From: Triangularia verruculosa
Lineage: Eukaryota > Ascomycota > Sordariomycetes > Sordariales > Podosporaceae
NCBI GenBank assembly: GCA_033296885.1
Contig: MU863907.1
Span: 62,001-126,000, forward strand
Direction: 5' to 3'
Length of the DNA: 64,000 nt
The translations under genes were made by a program, and so were the position numbers. The notes under the pieces were generated by a model that made no database searches, was not told where the DNA came from, and saw only the letters and a list, made by a program, of their open reading frames with translations. Below, piece by piece: positions 1-11,163 of the stretch. Each line of letters begins with the position of its first letter. The first letter of the stretch is position 1.

Positions 1-2
1 TC

Positions 3-272
3 TTCACCCAGCCCCACGCCCTCGGCTACGTTCTCAAGGCCCTCGAGGAGGGTATCGCTCGTGATGACATCTCCGACTCTGACGTCACAGACGAGGCTCT
101 TGCCGGGTTTTTCTCTTCCTACGGCCGCAAGTTCTACGGTCTCCCTCCCTCTGACAAGAAGATCTTGGTCAAGAAGGACGCTGCCACTGTTCAAGAGAGC
201 TTGAAGAGCGAGCAAGTCGAGATTGTGCCATATAGAGCGGGTGAGAAGATCTGGAGCGTAGAGTGGCTTTGA
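3..272 (+). CDS. URA4: dihydroorotase, 3' end only
   Basis: This is the last 89 codons of a pyrimidine-biosynthesis dihydroorotase, which cyclises carbamoyl-aspartate to dihydroorotate in the cytosol. The frame is open from base 3 to TGA at 270-272. The tail FYGLPPSDKK, then VPYRAGEKIWSVEWL, matches the conserved C-terminus of the homodimeric PyrC/Ura4 type (a FYGLP block and a final W-S-V). The metal-binding histidines lie upstream, outside the window, so the active site cannot be checked. The gene converges on GCP3 with a 533-bp spacer. The family call is by recognition of the C-terminal motif. Confidence 0.85.
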   Translation, partial: FTQPHALGYVLKALEEGIARDDISDSDVTDEALAGFFSSYGRKFYGLPPSDKKILVKKDAATVQESLKSEQVEIVPYRAGEKIWSVEWL

Positions 273-805
273 TTTTGAGGCAAAAATAGCGTAAAACTGG
301 ATATCGGAAAAGGGGGTGTTGGGCATGGAACACAGTGGGTTAAAAAAAAGGGACAAAAGTCGACAGGATAGATGAGTTACAAGGTGTATAAAAATGAGGA
401 TGTATGATTGATGATGGGCTGGCTACCCTTGTGTCTCATAATTCTACCCATCCGTGCTCCAAACATAAATTTGTTGATTCAACCCACTAGTTCATGATAA
501 CCACCATAACATAACAATACAGCTCAGATTCTCTTCCATGCCGGTTTAGTCCTCATCCAGGACCCAACACCCTTGTCAGAACTCGTAGTCTTGTCCGGAC
601 TCACAATCCTATTCGGGCTTGGAGTCTTGCCGCATTGCCCCCTAACTTGCCGAACAGGCGTGATAGGTGGTTTCCGTCCCTGTTTCACAGACGAAACAGG
701 CGACTTCCTCCCACTACTCTCCCCTTTCTCGTCAACCCTCCTCACCTCCACCTCCACTTTCTTGCCCACCCTTTTCTCCCGCCTCGGACTCACACTCCCA
801 GCCTC
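273..805. other. convergent spacer with in-frame GCP3 extension
   Basis: This is the 3' flank between the dihydroorotase (plus) and GCP3 (minus). Bases 273-523 hold an AT-rich 3' UTR-like stretch with an A-run near 342-350. Bases 527-805 on the minus strand stay open for 93 codons in the same frame as GCP3, directly after its TAG (806-808). The predicted peptide is very basic and rich in Ser, Pro and Lys. It could be an alternative C-terminus or ordinary 3' UTR (see findings). Confidence 0.5.
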
Positions 806-3800
806 CTAAGCCCTAGCAGCAGAAAACGACACATTCGCTTTGCTCACATTGCTCTGCTTCTCCTGCCCAGCCGCATTGCTTCCCACATTGCTTCCTGCAG
901 CAGCCTTTGCACTCTTCCTCCTAACCGGCTGATACACATCATTAAAGTTCATCGACACCCCCAGGAAGCGCATGTCCACGTCCGGCTGGTACGCCAGATC
1001 CCCCAGCAGAATCTGGAGTCTCGTCCGGAAGCTCACCCCCAGCTGCTTCAGCCTCTCCTGCAAGGCCGGGAACTCGCTCTTAATGTTGTTCCCCGCCAAC
1101 CCACCGGCAAAAAACGGGTCGTCTGGACCGACCGAGTTCTCCATGTCGGAATTGGGACGGTGTTTACGCAGCAATGAAGCCGTGTCGACTTCTTGTCTGC
1201 GCGTGAAATCCGACACGGACCACGAGTAAAGACCGTCGACGCTGTCTCGGTAGTCGAGCATATTGCGAAGTAACTGGGATAGCTGCACCATGTACGAGTT
1301 GCGGTCCTCCACTTCGGAGGCGTCACGCCCATGGGCAGCGGCTTCTTTTTGGAGATCGTGATACTGTCGTCGACGGGCGCCGAGCAACCCTTTGTGCGTG
1401 ATGGATGTTAGGTACTTGGTGTGAGCGGTAATTAGGTCGTCCAACGTGCAGTCCTCTTTGCGGATGTTCTTCTGTAGTTCGCCCCAGCTGGACTCAATGA
1501 CCTCGAAGAGGATGTAGTATTGGAGCTGACCGACAAAATGAATCATCTCTGCGAGGGTCCCGCGCGTGGACTTCCAGGTCTGGAGGACAACTTCGTCGTT
1601 GGACTGGAGAACGCCACGGGCACCGGTCATGCATTTTCTCCAGGTAGACGCAAGGGCGAATTCAACTCGCTTGATCCGCCAGAGGAAGTTGAAGATTTTG
1701 AGGTATTGACGATTGCCCCATTCGGTAACTACAACATCGACGGGGGCATCGATTTTGTATTCGAGAGTGAAGCAGTCCCAGCCGATGTCGCCGTGACTCA
1801 GTTGAAGCATGCGGGCGTCGAGACGGCGGAGGACTTCATCGGAATCGTACTGGGCGTTGGAGCCGCGAATGGCATGCTCCAACTGGGCAGTCAGGGTGTG
1901 GCGGTATTGAGCCCCAGCTGGACGATCAAGGTTGGCAGCGAGGGACTCCATGAGGAGAGCGATAAAGTCTCCCTGGCCGAGCAAAATGTAGTTTTTGAGA
2001 GCCTGCAGATGATCAAACAGGCGGAAGCGGGTGTTCATTAGCATCATGAGACGCTGCATGGTGGTCTTGTAGGCGTCGTCAATCCACTTCTCCAGCGTGG
2101 CCGTGTCGCCATACTGGAGTTCCTTGGAGGAGGTTTTACTGTAGGCATCAACCCACTGGCTGTCACCGCAGCTGTGGCGGATGAAATTCAGTGATTTTCC
2201 AATCAAAAACACCTTTTGTGCAAAGTCGGCCGTCATGATGCTAGGCACCATGGCTTCGACGACCTCATACTTGGAATTCCACACACTCGCTTGGCCCTTG
2301 GCCTTGACCTCGTTTTGCCTCTCATTGTTGGGGTTTTGTTCGCGAACAAAAAACTCCAAATGAGGATCTGACAACTCGCCGTCATAGATCCAGCGCCGGA
2401 GAATGTCGTAAAAGGGCCGAGTGACGTCGGCAAGCAGGCGTTCAGCAAACGCAGCTACCACCGGGTCACCGTGAGAAGTGGAAAAGCCGTGAATCAGACT
2501 GATCAGCTGCCCGCCATGTTTACTATAACTCTCCTCAGATATCAGAGACATTAGCCGCAAACCCATCGTCGCCTCTCTTGTCCAAACAACGCATCTCTTC
2601 AGGGTGACGCCGGCTTTTCCTATGCCGCCCCGTGGTGCTGCTTCATCAAGGGATGACAGTGCTCGCCGAATCTGAGCTTCGAGTGTTGCCACTAGAGTTA
2701 GGTATGATCGAAGCTCATTGTTAATGGCTGCTCGCAAGCTTTGGCCAAGTAGCCCTTTTGCCGGTGACTTGACGAAATTCGCAAGGCCGCGGTACAATAA
2801 CGAAGGCTCAGCAAGTGTGTGCAGCAGAGACACTATTGGTAGTGGTAATGTTGGTGGCAACTTCAGAACAGTGTCTTTGGTGAATGGAAGTGTTGTTGAT
2901 GACAGGCCTTGAAGAGTGAAGGGAAGGTCCCTCAGCAGACCCATCTCAGAAGGCTCAAACTCTAGCGAGTTGTCTGCAAGCAGGGTTGATTTGATAGATA
3001 CATCCCGGACACTCTTCTTTGGAGAAGCTTCAACTACGCCTTGCTGTGAGCGCTCCTCGGTAGTTGTGTCTTGCCTTGGCCTCTCAGTAGGAAGCTTCTT
3101 CAGTCCGCCTGGAGCAAATACATTGCTGACAGCCTCTTCCTCCGATACTGGTGGTGCTGGTGTCGACGTCTTCCATTCCGCTGTCACGGTTGAACGTGCC
3201 GTAGCTCGCTGTGCTACGGATTCCCGAAAACTTGGCCCTTTTGAAGTTGGCTCTCGATGATTATCAAATGAATCGTGGGCTTCTCGCTCGTCTCGGACGT
3301 AATCCTCCTGATGTGGAATTTCCTCCTGGCGTTCTCGCTCTCTGAAGCTTGGCTCTCGTGAAGTTAGTCCACGAGGTGTGGGTTTCGTTGTGCGAGGTGG
3401 TGGAGGCTCGTTCGGATCAGGCGAATCTGAAAGCTGATACAAGAGATATAAGATAGCCCATTTCTGGTTCAGGACCGGCAGTGACAATAGGCGGGTGTAG
3501 AGGTTGGAGAAGCGAAGGGCCTGGCTGGGGTTGCTCTGTATGAGCTTCCGCTTGATGAGGTCCGAAGCATGATTTACGTCGGCCGATATGGAGGGTGAGC
3601 CAGGCCTATCACTTCCCAGTTAGCCTCATCCAAGCTGACGGAGGATCAGACAGAAATCTCACCGCTCAAAAATGGCCCGAACGAGCTCAAAGCAAGCATC
3701 ATGTCTCTCTTGAGCTGTCTGCTCGTCGTCGTGGGGGTTGCTGGGCACCAGGTGGGTGATCAGACTGTCGATTGCATTCGAGATTCGATTGCGCGGGGCG

Positions 3801-3808
3801 TGAGACAT
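806..3808 (-). CDS. GCP3: gamma-tubulin complex component GCP3 (Spc98/Alp6)
   Basis: Structural subunit of the gamma-tubulin small complex, which nucleates microtubules at the spindle pole body. Exon 1 is 3663-3808 and exon 2 is 806-3605. The 57-nt intron has a GTGAGA donor and a TAG acceptor. The product is 981 aa. The N-terminal third is Ser/Pro/Arg-rich and probably disordered. From about residue 250 the GCP core begins (LLRDLPFTLQG), followed by the GCP3-typical GELSDPHLEFFV block and the helical C-terminal gamma-tubulin-binding half (QLEHAIRGSNAQYD, then VEFALASTWRKCM). I chose ATG 3808 because it begins a conserved-looking helix that splices in frame into exon 2. GCP3 is divergent from HFI1. 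The C-terminus may be longer than annotated, because the frame stays open past the TAG. Confidence 0.93.
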
Positions 3809-4382
3809 GATTGCATTGTGCCAATGGCGTCGCAATCAAGCTCTTTCTTGTTGATATTCAGTGTTGCATGCTTTGCTGCAGCTGGCCTGCCAAGTAGCAA
3901 AGTAGCAAAGTGACCTTGGGTCAAATGGAGGGGATGCGCGACGCGACGGGGAGCTTTGTCCTGCCCTGGCTGCCGGGGACAAAAAGCAACGGTACTTCGT
4001 CGACCACCCAAATCTGGTGCGGGGTCAGGTACCTGTACCCCTCGAACGCTCTGCTCCGGGGACTGGCAGGCCTACACACCAGTACCCGCCCAAAATTCAA
4101 CGACATCCAGAAGCCGACCTCATACTGACCACCCAATTTGGCTGACTGACGACAACACCATCCATTTTCCGGCGACACCATGCCAAGTCCATCACTCTGA
4201 CTGCGGATCCGTGATCGCATGAGCCTGGCCTTCATTTTGATGCGCAAATGACTGCAGCTTCACGTGGCGACCACTGTGCATTTCGCGCGCGACCAACCTG
4301 ACCCTCTGCTGACACCCGTTCTCTTTCGCGCTTCCGGATCTAGATCTGCCATATCCAGAGCTCCAAGGCTGGCTACATCACC
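3809..4382. promoter_or_regulatory. divergent promoter GCP3/HFI1
   Basis: A 574-bp spacer between the start codons of GCP3 (minus) and HFI1 (plus). An ACGCGA element (3941-3946) lies 133 bp from the GCP3 start and resembles an MBF-type MCB site. A short direct repeat of AGTAGCAA lies at 3893-3908. I see no TATA box and no other gene. Confidence 0.5.
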
Positions 4383-6001
4383 ATGGTTGACATCGACCCC
4401 TCCGCCCTGAGCCGGCCTTCTATCAGCGTATCTACCCCCGTTCTCGCCAACAAAACCATCAATGTCTCGGCTCCGTCGCTGCACAAGACCCCCAAAACGA
4501 GCCAGCTTATACCCGCCCGCATAGATCTTGAGCCGATATATACGCAGCTAAAGTCCACCATTGGTCCCGAGCAATGGCTTGTCTACAAAGAAACCATCAC
4601 GAACTTCCTGATCGGTATGTGCCAGCGCCTGGATCATATTTCGGGTCAACTGTGCTGACAATGTTTCCATCCAGGTCGTCTCAACCAAGCCGAGTTCAGC
4701 GAGCGCATAGACCCAATATTAGCTTCCCCTGACGGACAAAGGGAACACCTCCACAACCAGCTCGTTGCCGCCATCTATGGAAATGTCACGAGAGAGATGC
4801 CCGACCAGGGTCTTGCGCCCTGGGTCAGTGCGAATGACAAGCCGTCGACCGCAGCTGGCAACAAGCCTGTGTCTGGCGATGCCGCTGAACGGAGGTTAAA
4901 GGGGGAGGTTATGCAGCTGCCGGCGCGAGACAGGAGGAGGATCAAGGACATTGTACAAAATGATGTGAGCTTCGCTATGATCAATGTGAACTTACTCCGG
5001 AGATACTGACCACCATCTAGTTCGATCCATTCGACTCTTTGGCCAATGTCTTTACAGACCAAAGCCGTATCAAACCTGCCAAGACCGCTGAAGTACCAGC
5101 AAGTGCGGCAGGGGGGTTAAGTCGCATGAGTGCGTACCCCTTCCTCACCCCCTGTCTTACTGTTTATTAACCATCCCCAGACTTTGATCTCGAGATTAGA
5201 AAACGCTTTGCCCAACCCCTTGCCGTAGAATCTGGCGAATTTCCCGACGTATCCAGTATCGAAGCTCGCATGCTACCCTTCTGCTATGAGTCTGGCCTCG
5301 TCTCCGGCCACGCTCCAGACGCCGCCCAGTTCATGTCCATCGCCACCGACACCTTCATCAAAGAAGTTCTGGCCTCGGTATTCAGTCGCACCCGTAGCAA
5401 TGGACCCGGGGACTCTGGAAACGCCGGCTTTGGACCAGGGAGTGCTTGGATTCAGACACACAAGTACAAGAAGCAACTAGCACGGGAAGAGGAGGCATTC
5501 CAGAGGGGAGAGCTGACGAGGGACAAGAGTGGGTTGTTACCGGTCGAAGCCAAGGCCGCCAGTGAAAGGGGACCTTTGGGCATGACAGATCTAAGGTTGG
5601 CATTGGACATCGCCGATTGCGGAATGGCGAACTTCCCGACAATAGTCAAGACGATAGCGAACGACTACAGAGAAGGGGAGCTGGAAGACTGGGAGGCCTA
5701 CACTTACATCAAGGAACCATGGGGGAGAATATTAGGGGAAGTAGGAGACGAAGATGTTGAGATGGGTGGGACATCGCTGATGGTGAATGGGATACCGCCA
5801 GCATTACCACCAGCCGGGGAAGGCAGTAAAGCACCGGCGCCGGCGACGACGGATCCGCCACCACTTACTAACGGGATTGGAGGGCACGGCCATGGGCCAG
5901 ATGCCATGGAGATCGACCATGAGATCTGGTGGGAAGGGGCGGACCCTTCAGATGGCGATTTCTTGAACTCGGTACTGGACTCAACCTTGGCTGTGGGGTG
6001 A
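4383..6001 (+). CDS. HFI1: SAGA complex subunit Hfi1/Ada1 (SAGA-Tad1 family)
   Basis: Core structural subunit of the SAGA transcription coactivator; the family carries a histone fold that pairs with a TAF-like partner. Four exons, 4383-4614, 4675-4964, 5021-5129 and 5181-6001, give 483 aa. The introns are 60, 56 and 51 nt with GTATGT, GTGAGC and GTGCGT donors. Visible signatures are the N-terminal LEPIYTQLKSTIGPEQW helix, the RLNQAEFSERIDPIL block, the LPARDRRRIKDI segment and, in exon 4, EARMLPFCYESGL (histone-fold region, about residue 210). The C-terminal 100 residues are Pro/Gly-rich linker ending in an acidic tail. It is head-to-head with GCP3. Family assignment rests on the Ada1-like block order. 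Confidence 0.88.
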
Positions 6002-7142
6002 ACGATCGATCTTTTCCGAACCCTTCTTTTGTTTCTGTTCTTTCAGATTCCGCGGAGTTTTTGAGCTCGTTTGTCAACCAGGCATATGGGTGTGGATTTA
6101 TCTCTTTTTGGCTGGTGGCGGGTATTATTGTCTTATGGATGGCAATTTGGGCTGGCTGGCGTTGGCTTTGGACTGATGAGAGCGACAAAGCGATCACATG
6201 GGGAATTCGGCGCAACATGGTAAACCGCATGCGATTTTCTTCACCATGCACTGATACCTGGAGTTTATGGTATTGCATTCAGGGGTCATTGCTTCACTTA
6301 ATTTTCTTGTATATTTTGTTTGATATTGTAGAACATGTGGGCTTTTCTGATCCTGGGTGGTGGGAGAGATGGGCGGACAAGATTTGATGGAGAGATGTAG
6401 CTGCAGGCGCTTGGTAAAGAAGACCAAGACTGATGGAGAGTTCTTTTCCTATGTTGAAACAGAAGGAGAAGAAGATTGGAGGTCACTATTGTTGGAGGGA
6501 CACGGTGAGTGGGATGAGCATCTATGCATTCGCGGAGATCAAAAGAGAGCGTGAGAGAGTGAGAGAGCATTTCTACTGCCGGCTGTAGTCCTTGTTTGTA
6601 TTTTATGAGCGATACCCAAATGAACAATCTGAGAGAAGTGGACTTGAATGTTTGTTTGATAGTGAGGAGCAATGATATGTGGTGGAGAGCAATCGGCACA
6701 TTGCGTACACAAGGAGAACTGCTGTAGTAGTATACAGGCTCTGGGATCTCGAGCTACATTATTAAAGGTCTGTGAATCATACTCCATAGTCTATGTAGAT
6801 AACAACTTGATTGTTCCACTCGAGATCCCTATCCTGTCGATGCTGCAGTCCCCACCTTTTTCCGTAGGCCAGCAGCGGCTCAGCTCCCTAGGTCCGCTAT
6901 GTTACAGGGGTGACGCGAAAAAGCGATTAAACAAAGCGCGTGGTTGCAGCGCGTCATCCCCGCGCTCTTCAATTAATACATGTCCCATGTCTGTATTCGT
7001 ATCCCTTCCTCAACGCACCTCTCCGCCCATTGACCCATTTTGAACTTCTTGTCGAGCAGTTATCAGGTTATGCCTTGAAATTCAGCCTTTTCCTTGGAAT
7101 CATTTTGGCCAGGTTCATTTTTTATCTGGCATATACTTCACA
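6002..7142. other. spacer HFI1-MRC1, MRC1 promoter
   Basis: 1.14 kb with the HFI1 3' UTR on the left and the MRC1 promoter on the right. The short open frames here (for example 6298-6699 minus) show no recognisable domain. About 200-230 bp before the MRC1 start is a cluster of G1/S-type motifs: ACGCGAAA at 6913-6920 and GCGCGT at 6936-6941 and 6949-6954. Confidence 0.6.
6913..6954. promoter_or_regulatory. MCB/SCB-like cluster upstream of MRC1
   Basis: Within 42 bp there is one ACGCGAAA (which also fits the SBF consensus CRCGAAA) and two GCGCGT (the complement of ACGCGC). MBF/SBF complexes drive G1/S transcription in fungi. Assigning these sites to MRC1 is inference from position. Confidence 0.45.
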
Positions 7143-10100
7143 ATGCCTTCGTCTCCCGCGCCTTCAAGGCGAAGCGGCAGCGCGACGCCCATCGAAAGCC
7201 CTACTGCCACGCGTATTCGCAGCAATAACAGATTTCTCAACTTTGGAGACGACAGCGGCAGCAGTGAGGGTGAGGGTGATGAGGAAATTCTACGACCAAG
7301 GGGAAAATTGGCCGCAAGAATGCTCGGCGGAAACATCGAGCCTACCGACGACTCAGGGTCCGAGAAGGGTAGTCCAAAGCCCTCTTCACCGAGGAAGCCT
7401 GCCGAGGCACAAGAGGCCGAAAATGGCGAAGACGATGAAGACGAGATCATTGCCCCACGACCCAGAAAGTTGTTGAAGGCACGTCGCCTACGCAGTACAA
7501 CGCCAGACCAAGAACCAACAGTCATAGCACCGCGATCTCACTCACCAGAAAAGAGCAACAGCCCTGCGCGACAAGAACTATTTGTATCTCCTTCGAAGCC
7601 AGGCGGCGACACTGACAGTGACGATGACGACGTTCCTAGCCCCTCGCGTCTAGTCAAGAATGCGAAGTTCGAGGCACTGGTTGCCAAGAAGAGGGCAGAA
7701 AGGCTCGCACGAGAAGCGGAGGAGGCGCGCAAAAAGGCCGAAAGGAATGCGAGCGATATGATGGTGGATGACGAAGACCCTGAGGACTTTACAGATGACG
7801 AAGGTGGCCAGAAACTCACGCAAGACGGCGCCAAGTCACGGCCCTCTGCTCGCAAGGCCAGCAAGAAGGCACTGGAGGAGATGAACCGAGAAACCCAGCG
7901 GATGACCAGGGCTTTGCAACTTGCGCATGAGGCCAAGGTCAAGAAGAAGATTTCCAAATCGACGCTGTTCGAGAGGTTCAACTTCAAGCCTGCTGGGGCT
8001 GCTTCAACAGAGGCGCCTAAAGAGAAGGCCGTGCCCGTCAGTTCGAGTAGGGCGGGCACCCCAGCTTCCATTCAGCAGAGTGATGCTGAGCCCAAGGAGG
8101 ATGACACGCCTCCTAGCTCCCCTCCAGAGGGGGAGAAGGAGAAGGCCGCTCCAGTACCTCAAACGATGATAGAGGACGACAGTGATGATGAACTCCCCAC
8201 GGTCGAAGAAATGGCTGCCGCAGCGGCCGCTGCCCCCAAGAAACACGATAAGGGCAAAGGCAAGGCCACTGCTGCTGATTTCGAGGCCGAAGACAAGGCC
8301 AAAGAGCAGCAACAGCTCCCTCGGGTGATGCGCAACCTCCGCGTGAAGTTTCCTCAGTTTACTGCACAAGCCAACGCCGCAACCCTGGTGCTTGACGACG
8401 ACGACGATGACCTCGAAATCCAAAAGCCTTCTAAAATTGACGAGATTCTCTCCCGCGTCAACCCCAACCAAAGTAAAGAGCCTAAAGCTCTGCTCAACCT
8501 TCGCCGCCTGGCTCAATTAGATGACCCAGATAAGAAAGCTGGACCAGTGCCCACCAAGCAAAAGTTCCAGCAACATCAAAAGCCTGCCATGACCGTGGGT
8601 GAGCTACAGATGAACCTGATGCAGCGGGCCAAAGCGCAGGCAAAGCTCGAGCGGGAGAGACATCTTGAGAGCCTCCGAGCCAAAGGCATTGTTGTCATGA
8701 CCGCTGAGGAAAGAGAGAAGGAAGAGCAAGAGGTTGAGGATATCGTTGCCAAGGCCCGAAGGGAGGCCGAGGAGATTATGGCGAGGGAGAGGGAGGATGC
8801 CAAGGAAGAGAGGAGGAAGAAGCGGGCAGAGAATGGAGAGGATCCGTTGGACTGGGACGACAGCGATTATGACGGAGAGAGCTGGGTTGGTGAGGGAGAA
8901 GAGGATAGGGAGATTGAGCTGTCTGGCAGCGAAGAGGAGGATGAGGATGAGGACGAGGAAATGGAGGAAGGCGGTGCTCTTATTGATGGTGCCGCTGAGG
9001 AATCTGGCGATGAAGATGCCGAGGAGGTAAAGGTTCCCAACTCGGATGACGAAGATGACCTTCCTACAGGGACTTCCATGCAGGCTCGTCGCAAGGCGAG
9101 GAAGCAGGCTGCTGTTCTGTCGGACGACGACGAGGAAGCGGACGAGGGTGTGGTAAAGGCTACTCCTAACCCTAAGAAGATTTTAGCCAAGTCACCCTCT
9201 GTCCGCCAGCATACATCACCCAGCATCCCCACGTCGGTGCTGCGCTCAGCCACCAAGACCTTCATTCCCGGCCTCCCTGTTGCTGGCCCTGCCGGTCTGG
9301 GTCTGACCCAGATCTTCCAGGGTACCATGGACGACAGCCAGATGGGTTCGGCTCCTGCTGATTCACCCTCTCAGCCCAGACCCACTTTTGATATGGGTGT
9401 CTTCCCCGACTCCCAGTTCTCACAGTCTGTCCAAGAGCCAGCCGGCGATGTTGTCATGGACAGCCAGCCTGCAGCCGGTGGAGAAGAAGCCGAAACCCAA
9501 GGCGTTCAAATCCAGTTCTCCCAGTCTCAGGTCCATGGTTTTGACTCATTCCTCCGGGATGACACTTTTGATGCTACCCAAGCCTCGGAGTTGATCGAGC
9601 CAACCCAAGACCCTGGCTTCAAGAACCTATCTCCTCTCCGCCGAAGTTTTATTGAGGAACCTACGTCTACCGTGGAAACTCTACCTGTGGACCAAAGCAG
9701 CCAGGTCGCCGACTCTCCTCTGGTGCGTCGGACAGGCAAGCTACGCCGGAGAGTCGAAGCTACTGTCTCTGAGAATGAAGATGAAGATGAGGCTATGGAA
9801 GACAGCCTTGACACTGATGCGGCCTCTTCTGCAAACAACGCATTCGCTGCCATGAAGGAAGCTGCGCGCAAGGAGAAGGAGCGCAAGAGGAAGGAAGCGT
9901 TTGACAAGAAGAAGAGCAAGGCTCGTGAGATGGTGGAGGAGCAGGCCGAGGAGTCTGAGGATGAATATGCTGGGTTGGGTGGTGCCGATGGCGAAGACAG
10001 TGATGACGACGACGCAAAGTCTGTGCAGGAGATGATCGATGACGAGACGGCCGACAAGGCAGAGGATGAGCGCAAGTTGGCTGCTTTCTATGCGTATGTA

Positions 10101-11163
10101 TCCGTTTCTCACAGCCTTGAGTTGGTTCTTGCTAAATTATCCTCGTAGTGATCGTGAACGCGCCGCGGACGAAAAGCAAGTCAACAAGCTGTTCCACGAC
10201 ATCACCACCGGTCTTCTGCGCCGCAAGCGCGCCGGCAACTGGGATGAGCTTGATGATGAAGATGACGGTGGCGAGGCCCTTCGCCGCATGAAGCGCCGTC
10301 AATTTGCCAAGATGCAGCGTGCGCTCTTTGCTGATGAACGCATCAGTAAAGTTGCCGAGAATCCCCGTAACCAAGCTTTCCTCAAGACCATTGAGGACCG
10401 TGGTTCCGACGATGAAATGGACTTCATCTGGGCTCCTCCCCCTGCCGCTCCAGGGCTTGACTCTCAAAATTCCGCCACTGGCGGCGGTGACTCCTCTAAT
10501 GAAGCTGTCACCATCCCAGACAGCCAACCTCAGCAACAGCAGCAGCAGTCGACCAACCCCAGACGTACCAAGCCAGGCCTTGGCGACAAGAAGAAGCCAT
10601 CCAACATTGGCGAAATCCGCGAGTCTCTCTCAAACCTGCTCGAGGACGGCCCGCACTACAACTCCTCTTCCGTCATCCCCGCTACCATGCTAGACTCGGA
10701 CTCGGAAAATGAGGGGGCTTCCCACCCACCCTCTTCTGCCTCTTCCAACAAGGAAAACGACAACAAATCCAAGATTGTCGACCGCATCTCCCTCAAGCGC
10801 ACCTCCTCCTCCCGCCTGGCATATGGCAATTCCTCCTCGGACAGGGGCTTCAAAATCCCGGCTTTACTACGCCGCGCGACTACCAATTCCTCAAGCCTGT
10901 CAGCATCCTCGGCAGGCATGTCGTCTACCGGCGTCACGACTTCGAATCTGGTGCAGGTCCGGGCGGAGGACGGCGGCGGCATCAAGATCAAGCAGACGGC
11001 GTCCAAGAAGTCGGGTGTTAGTTACCTCGCCAGGGGCAACGAGAGGCTGGCTTCTCTTGCGGAGAAGGAGAGAAGGCGAGAGGAGAAGAAGTTCAAGGGG
11101 GCGATGGCGGGGGAGAGGAAGAAGGCTCTTGGTGGCATGTTTGGTGGTGGGCAGTTTGAGTAA
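7143..11163 (+). CDS. MRC1: DNA replication checkpoint mediator Mrc1/claspin
   Basis: A fork-associated adaptor that links stalled replisomes to the checkpoint kinase and supports normal fork speed. Exons 7143-10093 and 10149-11163 flank a 55-nt intron (GTATGT...GTAG), giving 1321 aa. The protein is highly charged, with long Asp/Glu tracts near residues 580-650 and Lys/Glu-rich coiled-coil segments. A cluster of SQ/TQ sites lies at about residues 745-830; in the family these are Mec1/Rad3 phosphorylation targets. The conserved MRC1-like domain straddles the intron: acidic EMIDDETADKAEDERKLAAF, then KLFHDITTGLLRRKR and EALRRMKRRQFAKMQRALF. A short polyglutamine tract occurs at about 10,531-10,548. 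ATG 7143 is the first in-frame start. G1/S-type sites lie about 200 bp upstream. Confidence 0.93.

Noticed and set aside
635..1177. 180-codon plus-strand open frame
   Set aside because: Antisense shadow of the GCP3 3' end and its open extension.
5929..6387. 152-codon plus-strand frame with hydrophobic stretches
   Set aside because: Starts inside the last exon of HFI1 in another frame and runs into its 3' UTR; the hydrophobic runs come from T-rich sequence.
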